Shown: positions 1-6,667 of the stretch, piece after piece
How the letters are laid out: the number at the start of each line of letters is the position of its first letter
How positions within the stretch are numbered: position 1 is the first letter of the stretch
Source: Synechococcus sp. CO36386bin_37
GTDB lineage: Bacteria; Cyanobacteriota; Cyanobacteriia; PCC-6307; Cyanobiaceae
Assembly: GCA_011525445.1 (NCBI GenBank)
Contig: WTGE01000255.1
Coordinates: 1 to 12,181, forward strand
DNA: 12,181 nt
Reading direction: 5' to 3'
Notes under the pieces: model-generated
Told to the model about the DNA's origin: nothing
Database searches by the model: none
Seen by the model: only the letters and a program-made list of their open reading frames with translations
Program-made: the position numbers and the translations under genes

Positions 1-799
1 CACCAACAGAGAGAAGCCCGTGTTTCAGCGTCGGGAGGGGGATGAGAGTGGGTAGTACCGGTTTGGTGCCCGCAGTCCATATCAATCCATCGTGGTTGAG
101 GGATTGGCTGGATTGGTTTTGGGTCAGTTGTACGGCGGTTTCCGAAACGGAAATCACCCGAGTGTTGAGGTGAAGCTTCACCCTTCGTTTCGACAAAGCG
201 AGTTGTGCCTGCTCACGATTAAAAGCGCGTGATCGTGGGAGAACATTTTCTCCTAATTCCACGAGGTGAATGGTGGCTGAACCATCGAGCATGTCGCTGA
301 GCTTGCAAGCCAGTTCAACCCCGGTCGCGCCGGCTCCCACAATGACCAGCGCACCGGTACTGGAAGCCTGTTTTTGCAGGTTCTGAACCCGTTTTTTGAG
401 AATTGGAAGATCCTCCAAAGCATGGAAGTGCAAAGCGTGCTCTTTGACTCCAGGAGTTCCGAAATCATCAGGCTGAGAACCCGTGGCAAGCACCAGCTGG
501 CTGTAAGACAAGGTCTTTCCTCCAGCGGTCTGAATCGTTCGCTTGGTTGTGTTGATCGACAAAACTCGATCCTTCAGATGGGGGATTCCTCTCCCTTGAA
601 GAAGGCTGTCGTAGCTGGGGGCAACCTCCCAGCGTTTCATTTCGCCACTGAGGAGTTCGTAGAGAAGGGGTACGAAGAGAAACTGTTGTCTCGGCTCGAT
701 CAGCAACAATGGATGCCTCGGCTTTTGGCTGCTGAGCGCTAAAGCTGTTGTGAGTCCTGCGAATCCACCACCTACAACAATGATCGGATCGTTGTTCAT
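1..799 (-). CDS. Type II NAD(P)H dehydrogenase (NDH-2/Ndb-like flavoprotein), 3' end cut off by the window
   Basis: This is a single-subunit FAD oxidoreductase expected to pass electrons from NAD(P)H to quinone at the membrane. Reading the minus strand from ATG at 799 gives 266 residues with no stop before the window edge, so the C-terminal part, with the rest of the FAD domain and any membrane-anchoring region, is missing. The N-terminus has the FAD Rossmann motif VVGGGFAGL (residues 8-16), followed by the FVPLLYELLSG stretch (about 42-52) typical of NDH-2 enzymes. ATGSQP (105-110) is the conserved ATG flavoprotein motif, and IVGAGATGVELA (153-164) is the second, NAD(P)-binding Rossmann motif. 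WTAGTKP (241-247) also fits the family. No Shine-Dalgarno is visible before the ATG. It is divergent from cysH. Its quinone substrate (plastoquinone or demethylphylloquinone, as for NdbB) cannot be told from this fragment. The family call is firm; the subfamily is not. Confidence 0.9.
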   Translation of the reverse strand, partial: MNNDPIIVVGGGFAGLTTALALSSQKPRHPLLLIEPRQQFLFVPLLYELLSGEMKRWEVAPSYDSLLQGRGIPHLKDRVLSINTTKRTIQTAGGKTLSYSQLVLATGSQPDDFGTPGVKEHALHFHALEDLPILKKRVQNLQKQASSTGALVIVGAGATGVELACKLSDMLDGSATIHLVELGENVLPRSRAFNREQAQLALSKRRVKLHLNTRVISVSETAVQLTQNQSSQSLNHDGLIWTAGTKPVLPTLIPLPTLKHGLLSVG

Positions 800-824
800 G
801 GTGATTTGAGGGTCAGGAATTGAG

Positions 825-840
825 AAGTTTTCGAAACCTT
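825..840. promoter_or_regulatory. 16-bp near-perfect palindrome between the NDH-2 gene and cysH (candidate operator)
   Basis: The sequence AAGTTTTCGAAACCTT is a dyad centred between 832 and 833, with seven of eight base pairs matching; only the 828/837 pair fails. It contains the perfect core TTTCGAAA. It lies near the middle of the 81-base divergent gap between the two start codons, where a regulator could control one or both genes. That it binds a regulator is inference; I cannot assign a regulator family. Confidence 0.35.
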
Positions 841-880
841 AGACACGACCCCATGCACCTCGGCGTTGGAAGATGACTGG

Positions 881-1681
881 ATGAGGGATGTTTCTGTTTC
901 CAAGAATCAGTCTGTAGCTGCAACTGGCCCTGGCCACAGAGCTAAGGCTGATGCAGATGAGCTTCAGTTGGAGCGCTCGCATCTTGAGTCGTTGGATGCC
1001 CGCGAAAGATTGCTGTGGGCCTACGAAACATTCGGTTCGGGTTTTGCTCTTACCACCAGTTTTGGCATCCAATCCTCTGTCTTGCTCCATTTGGTGAGTG
1101 GATTGGAGCAGGGCAATCAGGTTCCAGTGATCTGGGTGGACACCGGTTACCTTCCCCCCGAGACGTACCGCTACGCCGAAGACCTTTGCAAGCGCTTCGA
1201 CCTCAATCTCCACATCGCCCAGTCGTCTCTGTCTGCTGCTCGGATGGAAGCCTTGTACGGACGTCTTTGGGAAACGGGGGATATGGATGATATGGATCTC
1301 TATTTAAAACTTCGCAAAGTGGAGCCCCTCGAGCAGGCCATGCACCGTCTTCAGGTGCGTTGCTGGGCCAGTGGCGTGCGTCGAGGTCAGACGGATCACC
1401 GCCGTTCGATGACTCCCCTTGATTCGATTCGAGGTCGTTCGTCTCTCAGGCCGTTACTGGAGTGGACCTCCAGGGACGTTTTCTATTACATGCAGGAAAA
1501 CAATCTTCCTCAGCATCCTTTGTTCGAGAAGGGATATTCCACTGTTGGAGATTGGCACTCCAGTGGGCCGGACGGCTTCGAAGTGGAGGGTCGAGACACT
1601 CGTTTTGCAGGTCTCAAGCAGGAATGCGGCATTCATTTGCCGGGCGTGATTGGTGATGGAATGATGGGTGACGGCATCTAG
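881..1681 (+). CDS. cysH: Phosphoadenylyl-sulfate (PAPS) reductase, thioredoxin-dependent
   Basis: CysH reduces PAPS to sulfite and adenosine 3',5'-bisphosphate in cytosolic sulfate assimilation, using thioredoxin. Numbered from ATG 881 (266 residues), the sequence shows the nucleotide-binding loop TTSFGIQSS (58-66), DTGYLPPET (87-95), LRKVEPL (144-150), RCWASGVRRGQT (160-171) and the C-terminal KQECGIH with the catalytic Cys249. APS reductases of plants and many bacteria carry two cysteine pairs for a 4Fe-4S cluster. Here the first pair site before RKVEPL has no cysteines, and the second reads GYSTVGDWHSS, as in E. coli CysH. The enzyme is therefore predicted to be cluster-free and PAPS-specific. 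ATG 881 was chosen because GGAAG (868-872) lies eight bases upstream. An in-frame TTG at 866 would add five residues. coaX begins two bases after the stop, so the two are probably co-transcribed. Confidence 0.93.
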   Translation: MRDVSVSKNQSVAATGPGHRAKADADELQLERSHLESLDARERLLWAYETFGSGFALTTSFGIQSSVLLHLVSGLEQGNQVPVIWVDTGYLPPETYRYAEDLCKRFDLNLHIAQSSLSAARMEALYGRLWETGDMDDMDLYLKLRKVEPLEQAMHRLQVRCWASGVRRGQTDHRRSMTPLDSIRGRSSLRPLLEWTSRDVFYYMQENNLPQHPLFEKGYSTVGDWHSSGPDGFEVEGRDTRFAGLKQECGIHLPGVIGDGMMGDGI

Positions 1682-1683
1682 GA

Positions 1684-2373
1684 ATGGCATCTCCCCAGTG
1701 CCTGTTCATCGGCAATAGTCGCTGGCACTGGGCTGAGCAGACGGAATCGAACCAGTGGGTCTTTCAGCACGCAGCTCCAGCACCAGAGTGTTTGGACTCG
1801 CCAACGCGTTTGCTCGCTTGGGCGGCCGTCGGTCCTGTTCCTGATCATCCCTGTCTTCAATTCAGTCGACGACTAGACCTGCAAGAGGTTCCTCTTCTTG
1901 GAGTCCCCCCTTGGTTAGGGATCGATCGGGCTCTTGCTGGTTGGGCAGCTTGGCGAGCCAGTGCTAGCCGACTTGGTGTGATGGTTGTGGATGCTGGAAC
2001 CGTTCTCAGCCTCACAAGGGTCTCGGGGAACGGATGGTTTTCAGGGGGATTGTTGGCCGCAGGTTTCGGACTGCAATTGCGTGCCATGGGTTTTGCTGCG
2101 GAGGGCCTGGAAGCCGTGTCCCCGTTGGCGCTGAACAGCGAAATGGTGAAGTCTTTCCCCCTGGAGACGCATGCTGCGATGCATGCAGGAGCTCTCAAGA
2201 GTTTGGTGGGTCTTGTGCAGCAAGCTCATTCGCAATGCTCCTGGCCGATTTGGCTGTGTGGTGGGGATGCACCCCAACTCCTTCCAGTGATTCAGCATCA
2301 GTTGGGAGTTGAGGTTTGTCATGCCCCGGATTTGGTGATGCAGGCGATGATTGATCTAATCAGCGATGCCTAA
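1684..2373 (+). CDS. coaX: Type III pantothenate kinase, divergent cyanobacterial form
   Basis: CoaX phosphorylates pantothenate with ATP, the first step of coenzyme A synthesis; it is an ASKHA-fold kinase acting as a dimer. The 229-residue protein shows GNSR (10-13) at the N-terminal phosphate-binding motif, GIDR (79-82) with the aspartate that serves as catalytic base in characterised CoaX, DAGT (103-106), the GGLLAAGFGLQLRAM segment (121-135) and LCGGDAP (191-197). The N-terminal motif is odd: the family usually reads DxGNT, but here FIGNS, with phenylalanine in place of the first aspartate. Length is slightly short for the family (about 250-260). The start is two bases after the cysH stop, suggesting co-transcription or coupling, although the two pathways are unrelated. 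The 3' end overlaps bcp on the other strand by 18 bases. Confidence 0.85.
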   Translation: MASPQCLFIGNSRWHWAEQTESNQWVFQHAAPAPECLDSPTRLLAWAAVGPVPDHPCLQFSRRLDLQEVPLLGVPPWLGIDRALAGWAAWRASASRLGVMVVDAGTVLSLTRVSGNGWFSGGLLAAGFGLQLRAMGFAAEGLEAVSPLALNSEMVKSFPLETHAAMHAGALKSLVGLVQQAHSQCSWPIWLCGGDAPQLLPVIQHQLGVEVCHAPDLVMQAMIDLISDA

Positions 2374-2826
2374 ATCCTGGAGGATCTGGTCGGCCATGGA
2401 CTCAGATTTCACTTTTCGGTAGATCAATTCCAAGCGGCCGTCTGCATCCACAACGAAGGTCTGACGCATCATTCCCATATATTCGCGGCCCATGAATTTT
2501 TTCAAGCCGTAGCTCTCATAGCTGCTTGCCACTGGGCATGGTTCTTCGTCGGTTAGCAAGGTGAAGGGCAACTCCTGCTTGGCAATAAAGCGCGTGTGGG
2601 AAGCCGCGTTGTCTTTGCTGATTCCCAGCACCTTGATTCCATGTTTTTTAAATGAAGACCAACGATCGCGGAAATTGCAGGCTTCTTTGGTGCAGCCAGG
2701 TGTGGCGTCTTTGGGATAGAAATAGATCACAACGCGCTTCCCCTTGAGAGAGGCGAGTTGCAATTGCTCTCCGTTTTGATCTGGAAGCGTGAAATCAGGG
2801 GCGAGGTCGCCAATCTTCAAGGTCAT
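2356..2826 (-). CDS. bcp: Thioredoxin-dependent peroxiredoxin of the BCP/PrxQ family
   Basis: This cytosolic peroxidase reduces hydrogen peroxide and alkyl hydroperoxides using thioredoxin, and is called PrxQ in cyanobacteria and plants. The 156-residue protein is full length for the family. It begins MTLKIGDLAPDF and contains GKRVVIYFYPKDATPGCTKE, with peroxidatic Cys45 and resolving Cys50 five residues on in TKEAC, the atypical two-Cys arrangement of PrxQ. The FVV (about 128-130) and DGR elements of the thioredoxin fold follow. The minus-strand frame stays open upstream to 2904, but homology begins at the internal ATG at 2826, which is preferred. That ATG shares the palindrome CATG with the start of the phosphopantetheinyl transferase gene on the other strand. 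No Shine-Dalgarno is seen. The stop lies inside the end of coaX. Confidence 0.93.
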   Translation of the reverse strand: MTLKIGDLAPDFTLPDQNGEQLQLASLKGKRVVIYFYPKDATPGCTKEACNFRDRWSSFKKHGIKVLGISKDNAASHTRFIAKQELPFTLLTDEEPCPVASSYESYGLKKFMGREYMGMMRQTFVVDADGRLELIYRKVKSESMADQILQDLGIAD

Positions 2827-3481
2827 GGATAAAGGCTTCAACCGGAGCGAGAGCGTAACCGTGTTATGGCTCGGTCCGGCCTTCTCAGGGGATGGTTGCA
2901 TCACCGATCAGGAACTGTGTTGGTCTGCCAGCCTGGGGGTCGCCCGTCGGAAACATTTCCTCGCTTCCCGCTCCTGGATGCGTTCATGTCTTGGGAATTT
3001 GTGGTCGATGCCTGCGCTTGAGGTCCCGCTAAGGGCTCCACCAGGGGCTCCGCCCTCCTTGCCTCAACGCTGGGGATTTGTGAGTCTCAGCCATAGCCAT
3101 GGAGTCGGTCTGATGGCCTGGTCTCCAGACCCCGTCGGAGTGGATTTGGAGCGTTGGGACCGAGCGTTTGCATCGGAAGCTCTGATGGGCCGTTATTACG
3201 CGGCGAGTGAGCAAAGGCGTATCCAGCAAAGACCAGAAGGGGTGAGGCGTCACTCCGTTTTGGAGTATTGGTTGATCAAGGAAGCCGCGATCAAGTGGCA
3301 GCAAGGGTCCATTGCAAAGGATCTTGCGCATTGGGTTGTGGAGGCTGACGGGCGGAGTGCATGCCATCAGGTCAGCGGTGCTCAGGTCTTTGCCCATTGC
3401 CGACAACTGGGTCCTTGGAGGATGGCGATCGTGTCAGCGCGCGAACAGAACTTGCTTGGTGCAAAGGTCTGTTTAGGTTGA
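2825..3481 (+). CDS. 4'-phosphopantetheinyl transferase, Sfp/HetI type
   Basis: The enzyme moves the phosphopantetheine arm of CoA onto a serine of carrier proteins; in cyanobacteria this type activates the fatty-acid acyl carrier protein. In the 218-residue form the family motifs are SLSHSHG (87-93), PVGVDLE (103-109), whose Asp107 and Glu109 bind magnesium, and YWLIKEAAIK (148-157) with Glu153 as the third ligand and the conserved lysines. The N-terminal VLWLGP and the proline-rich PGAPPSLP stretch (73-80) match the usual layout of the first half. ATG 2825 is the chosen start. The frame is open to 2789 (inside bcp), and a GTG at 2861 directly before LWLGP is also possible; no start has a clear Shine-Dalgarno. 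It stands head-to-head with bcp. The symbol is left empty because hetI and sfp are both in use. Confidence 0.85.
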   Translation: MDKGFNRSESVTVLWLGPAFSGDGCITDQELCWSASLGVARRKHFLASRSWMRSCLGNLWSMPALEVPLRAPPGAPPSLPQRWGFVSLSHSHGVGLMAWSPDPVGVDLERWDRAFASEALMGRYYAASEQRRIQQRPEGVRRHSVLEYWLIKEAAIKWQQGSIAKDLAHWVVEADGRSACHQVSGAQVFAHCRQLGPWRMAIVSAREQNLLGAKVCLG

Positions 3482-3533
3482 AACCCAGAGGGACCAGATT
3501 GTTGAATTCAGCCAATCTAATTACTCCACGGAT

Positions 3534-3553
3534 TCGAGAATGATGAGTCTCGA
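3534..3553 (+). terminator. Weak hairpin downstream of the phosphopantetheinyl transferase gene
   Basis: TCGAGA and TCTCGA can pair as a six-base stem around an eight-base loop, followed by the T-rich TTTGATT. A second small hairpin, AGTGG/CCACT at 3609-3623, is followed by TTTT. Either could end the transferase transcript before the next gene, but both stems are short, so this is only a candidate. Confidence 0.25.
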
Positions 3554-3624
3554 TTTGATTCGGCCAGGTGATTGGTTCGATTCGTGCGTTCTTGGGACAG
3601 TTTCTTGTAGTGGACCCACCACTT

Positions 3625-3654
3625 TTGTTGGCATTTCTTTTTTCTGCATTTAAA
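3625..3654 (+). promoter_or_regulatory. Possible sigma-70 type promoter for the DUF1400-like gene
   Basis: TTGTTG (3625-3630) and TTTAAA (3649-3654) are separated by 18 bases and resemble -35 and -10 boxes only partly (three and four of six matches). Transcription would begin near 3661, very close to the TTG start codon, so the mRNA would be almost leaderless, or else translation begins at GTG 3685. This is inferred from sequence resemblance alone. Confidence 0.25.
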
Positions 3655-3660
3655 TTTTAA

Positions 3661-4317
3661 TTGACGTCTACAAACCCATCGTCCGTGTTCACCCGTCTTG
3701 CAGCTGGCGTTCTCGCCGCCGCGTCTCTCACAACTCTTGCAGTTGCCGCCGAAGCCGCTGAGCGCCCTGTGCGCTGGAAAACCGGTGGTGCCGTTTGGTC
3801 AACCAAATCCTCCGCTTTCAAAACATTCTTTGCTGACGGTGAGATCACCGATCGCGGCCTTCAGGGTGGAATCAACAATTCCGGTTGGACTGCTGAAGAA
3901 ATTCAGGAAGGTATGACCCGTTCTTACGAGGTTGACCTGGTTGGCGTGTCCCGCTTTCTGTACTCCAGCGACGGCGAAGCTTTTCTGCAGGACCAGACCA
4001 CTAGCTACTACCCCTACTGGAAGAAGCAAGAGACAGCAGTTGTCGCTCTTCGCTCCGCCATCATCATGGACGCCGCTGACGGCCAGATTTCTTCTGCCGG
4101 CATCCTGAATGCCCTCCCCGTCGACTTTGCTCTTGCCGACAACGGTGCTTCGGACGGTTCCCAGAACGTTTGCAAGGACGGTTTGGATGGTGCTCAGGCC
4201 ACATCTCTGCTCTCTTGGTACGTCTTCCTGCCCGCTTGTGTGCAGGCCAAGCAGATTCTTCCTGCTGCACCTGCTCCTCGTGCCGCCGCACCTGCTCCTG
4301 TTCGCGGCCTCTGGTGA
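3661..4317 (+). CDS. Secreted DUF1400-like protein (alpha/beta-hydrolase N-terminal domain without the hydrolase)
   Basis: The function is not known. The 218-residue protein starts with an apparent Sec signal peptide: TRLAAGVLAAASLTTLAV is hydrophobic, and cleavage is plausible in AEA/AER near residue 32. It is therefore expected outside the cytoplasm. The mature part has a pattern I recognise from DUF1400, the domain preceding alpha/beta hydrolases in cyanobacteria: VGVSRFLYSSDGEAFLQ (94-110), VVALRSAIIMDAADGQIS (127-144) and ILNALPVDF (148-156). No hydrolase domain follows. Instead there are two cysteines (171, 193) that could form a disulfide and an alanine-proline-rich tail (about 200-212) ending in RGLW. 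There is no in-frame ATG: a stop lies directly before TTG 3661. GTG 3685 is an alternative start giving a tidy signal peptide (MFTRLAAG...). A strong terminator follows 23 bases after the stop, so the gene is probably monocistronic. Confidence 0.75.
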   Translation: MTSTNPSSVFTRLAAGVLAAASLTTLAVAAEAAERPVRWKTGGAVWSTKSSAFKTFFADGEITDRGLQGGINNSGWTAEEIQEGMTRSYEVDLVGVSRFLYSSDGEAFLQDQTTSYYPYWKKQETAVVALRSAIIMDAADGQISSAGILNALPVDFALADNGASDGSQNVCKDGLDGAQATSLLSWYVFLPACVQAKQILPAAPAPRAAAPAPVRGLW

Positions 4318-4340
4318 TTTTTGGCTTCGGCCCTCACTCG

Positions 4341-4365
4341 CCCCGGCCTACGCCGGGGTTTTTTT
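4341..4365 (+). terminator. Strong Rho-independent terminator
   Basis: CCCCGGC (4341-4347) pairs perfectly with GCCGGGG (4352-4358) around the four-base loop CTAC, and seven T residues follow directly. It ends the transcript of the DUF1400-like gene. On the minus strand the hairpin is not followed by a T-run, so it should act mainly in the plus direction. It also separates this gene from the convergent rarA, whose stop is nine bases beyond the T-run. Confidence 0.92.
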
Positions 4366-4373
4366 GTCTCTGT

Positions 4374-6563
4374 TCAAGATGTTGTGCAGCTCAAGCGTTG
4401 GTGAATCAACTGTTGGGGGAGCCGTTCACCGATCGTCGTATTCAAACAGTTCCGAAGATCGGACAATGTTTGTTTGGGATGTCGGCATTGATCGATCAGT
4501 GCTTGGTAAGGACGGTCTTTTCCAAGCCAGCGCTGCTTGAGTCGTTCATCAATAGGAATTGAGAGCGATTCCTCCCACTGCTCTGTGATCACCGATGTTG
4601 ATAGCTCATTGAGCTGTCTCCTCACAAATTGATCCAGTCTCCGGGATTGAACCCATCGCTGTTCTTGTTCAATGAGTTCTTGAAGGGATTCGCTTGAACC
4701 GTTGAATTGTTGAAGAAGTGCAGCAGCTGGTCCAAGAGCTGTGTGGCTCAACAGAATGTTGATTTGCGCTGACGGAGCAAGTTTCTGTTTCAGCTTCTGC
4801 CAAAGCACCGTTGATTGGCTCCAATCCAGATTGTCAAGGCTGAATCGCCCCCCAATTACTTCAAATTGCCAGCTTTCAGGCAGTGCATCCATCGCCCCAT
4901 CGTCCCAGGTGAGCAGGGAGGGCCGATGAACAGGATCCAGTACATCGACTTGTGCTTGAAGGCGGATTTTGTCCTGATTGGTGTTGCAGAGGATGGCGAC
5001 TCCCCCCTCCTTGACAGCCTTCAGCGGGCCCAAGGACCAGAGCAGGGAACGTCCGCCCAAGATCAGTACACGATCAGTTCGTTCAAACCGCACTGCGTCC
5101 CAGAATCGTCGTTGAAGCTCTTGTAGACGTTCATCGTTTTGCGTGAGTTGACGGTTGAGCCAGCGGTCCATCTCTGGGACTTCAGGGCCCGTACTCAGCA
5201 GGAGAGGGTGGGTGAGAGCTGTCTCGGTGGCGGCGGCAAGCTGAGCAGCCCGACGTTCGATCAATTTTTCGCGTCGTTCACCTTCCCATCCCTGTTTGCT
5301 GGGTGTCCAGAACACTTCCCCCTGTAGCTCATCCGGTAAATAATTTTGTGCGACCCAGTGATCCCGATAGGCATGCGGGTATCGGTAGCCATGACCATCA
5401 CCAAAGGCTTCAGCATCGCGATTCCCGTCCCGAAGATGGACAGGCACATCCTGTTTCTGAGTCCTGCGTACACGCCGGATGGCTTCGAAAAAACCCATTG
5501 TGCTGTTGCTTTTGTCGGCACAGGCCAGATAGAGGGCTGCCTGGGTCAGTGCATACAGCCCCTCGGGTAAGCCAGTGCGTTCAAAAGCGGCGGCACAAGC
5601 TTCCACGACAACGATGGCTTGTGGATCCGCAAGGCCGATGTCTTCTCCCGCTGAAATCAACATTCGCCGGAAAATGAATCTAGGGTTCTCCCCTGCCTCC
5701 ATCATTCGAGCCAGCCAAAAAAGAGCTGCGTCTGGATCGGAGCCCCTCAGGGATTTGATGAAGGCACTGATGGTGTCGTAGTGGGCATCGCCCTGCTTGT
5801 CGTAGAGCACGGCACGCTCCTGAATCGAATCCTCGGCCGTGGTCAGATCAATCTCAATCGTGCCGTCGGGATCTGTTTCCAGCGTGCTTTCCACAGCCAG
5901 CTCGATGGCATTAAGCAGGCTTCGGGCGTCACCATTTGCGACGTCTACCAAGTGGGCTTCGGCTTCGGGCGTGATTCGTACCGAACGATTGCCGTAGCCT
6001 CTCTCTCTGTCTTCGAGGGCACGACGCAGCAATCGACGTAAATCATTGCTGTTGAGATGTTGGAGCCGGAACAGGCGCGATCGACTGACAAGGGCTTTGT
6101 TGACCTCGAAATAAGGGTTTTCAGTCGTCGCTCCGATCAGGGAGAGAGTTCCGTTTTCCACCCAAGGCAGTAAGGCATCTTGTTGAGCGCTGTTGAACCG
6201 ATGCACTTCATCGATGAACAGGATGGTTCGCAACCCATGTCTCTCTAGGCGTTCCTTCGCGGCATCCACCTCATTCCGAAGGTCTTTCACGCCAGCCAGA
6301 ACAGCATTCAAACTGCTGAAATGAGCGCGGGTGTTGCTGGCAATGATTCTCGCCAGAGTGGTTTTCCCTACTCCAGGGGGACCGTGCAGAATCAGATTTC
6401 CAACGCGGTCCGCCTGGATGGCCCTTCGAAGGAGTCGTCCTTCGGCAAGAATCGCGCTTTGCCCCTCAAATTCATCCAGAGAAGTCGGCCTGAGACGGTC
6501 TGCCAGAGGAGCCTGAGCGCGTCTTAGCTGGTCTCCGTGGTGACTGAACAGATCATCGACCAA
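4374..6563 (-). CDS. rarA: RarA/MgsA AAA+ ATPase fused to a methyltransferase-like C-terminal region
   Basis: RarA (MgsA, the WHIP/Mgs1 family) is a clamp-loader-like ATPase acting at stalled replication forks. In the 729-residue form the N-terminus has DLFSHH and the APLADRLRP/LDEFEGQ entry motif. Walker A is GPPGVGKT (61-68), Walker B is ILFIDE (114-119), sensor 1 is GATTENP (144-150), and the arginine-finger region is SRSRLF (160-165). The RarA tetramerisation domain runs to about 425, including GYRYPHAY. About 280 further residues have no counterpart in E. coli RarA. Within them DRVLILGGRSLLWSLGPLK (497-515) looks like a degenerate SAM-methyltransferase motif I. This RarA/unknown-domain fusion is known from cyanobacterial annotation. 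The start has no ATG: TTG 6563 was chosen because GGAG sits nine bases upstream and the product starts close to the usual DLF. TTG 6620 would add 19 residues. It is divergent from the RND operon. Confidence 0.9.
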   Translation of the reverse strand: MVDDLFSHHGDQLRRAQAPLADRLRPTSLDEFEGQSAILAEGRLLRRAIQADRVGNLILHGPPGVGKTTLARIIASNTRAHFSSLNAVLAGVKDLRNEVDAAKERLERHGLRTILFIDEVHRFNSAQQDALLPWVENGTLSLIGATTENPYFEVNKALVSRSRLFRLQHLNSNDLRRLLRRALEDRERGYGNRSVRITPEAEAHLVDVANGDARSLLNAIELAVESTLETDPDGTIEIDLTTAEDSIQERAVLYDKQGDAHYDTISAFIKSLRGSDPDAALFWLARMMEAGENPRFIFRRMLISAGEDIGLADPQAIVVVEACAAAFERTGLPEGLYALTQAALYLACADKSNSTMGFFEAIRRVRRTQKQDVPVHLRDGNRDAEAFGDGHGYRYPHAYRDHWVAQNYLPDELQGEVFWTPSKQGWEGERREKLIERRAAQLAAATETALTHPLLLSTGPEVPEMDRWLNRQLTQNDERLQELQRRFWDAVRFERTDRVLILGGRSLLWSLGPLKAVKEGGVAILCNTNQDKIRLQAQVDVLDPVHRPSLLTWDDGAMDALPESWQFEVIGGRFSLDNLDWSQSTVLWQKLKQKLAPSAQINILLSHTALGPAAALLQQFNGSSESLQELIEQEQRWVQSRRLDQFVRRQLNELSTSVITEQWEESLSIPIDERLKQRWLGKDRPYQALIDQCRHPKQTLSDLRNCLNTTIGERLPQQLIHQRLSCTTS

Positions 6564-6612
6564 TGGTCCAGTCTCCGTTGGATGGTCTTGATTGACGAAT
6601 TCTTGCCTGATC

Positions 6613-6631
6613 CGAACCAAATTCCGGTTCG
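6613..6631. promoter_or_regulatory. Inverted repeat CGAACC-N7-GGTTCG upstream of the RND operon (candidate operator)
   Basis: Two perfect six-base arms (6613-6618 and 6626-6631) flank a seven-base spacer in the divergent gap between rarA and the adaptor gene. The repeat lies directly upstream of a -10-like CATAAT at 6640-6645, where a repressor would block transcription of the efflux operon. No regulator gene is encoded nearby. Operator function is inference; it could equally be a small hairpin. Confidence 0.35.
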
Positions 6632-6639
6632 AGGTCGTA

Positions 6640-6645
6640 CATAAT
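6640..6645 (+). promoter_or_regulatory. Possible -10 box of the RND efflux operon
   Basis: CATAAT matches five of six bases of the sigma-70 consensus and lies 22 bases upstream of the GTG start of the adaptor gene. No convincing -35 box is found 16-18 bases further upstream, which would fit a promoter needing an activator or a weak one. Confidence 0.3.
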
Positions 6646-6667
6646 CTGTGCGTTCGTCACGGGATTT

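Noticed and set aside
374..742. Plus-strand open frame of 122 codons opposite the NDH-2 gene
   Set aside because: It is a shadow of the minus-strand gene: the encoded protein has no recognisable motif, while the minus strand gives a clear flavoprotein.
1857..2198. Minus-strand open frame opposite coaX (113 codons)
   Set aside because: The composition is low-complexity and Pro/Arg/Ala-rich, as expected from a reverse frame, with no start context and no motif.
4318..4337. Small GGC-TTCG-GCC hairpin before the main terminator
   Set aside because: The stem is only three base pairs; the strong terminator just downstream explains the region.
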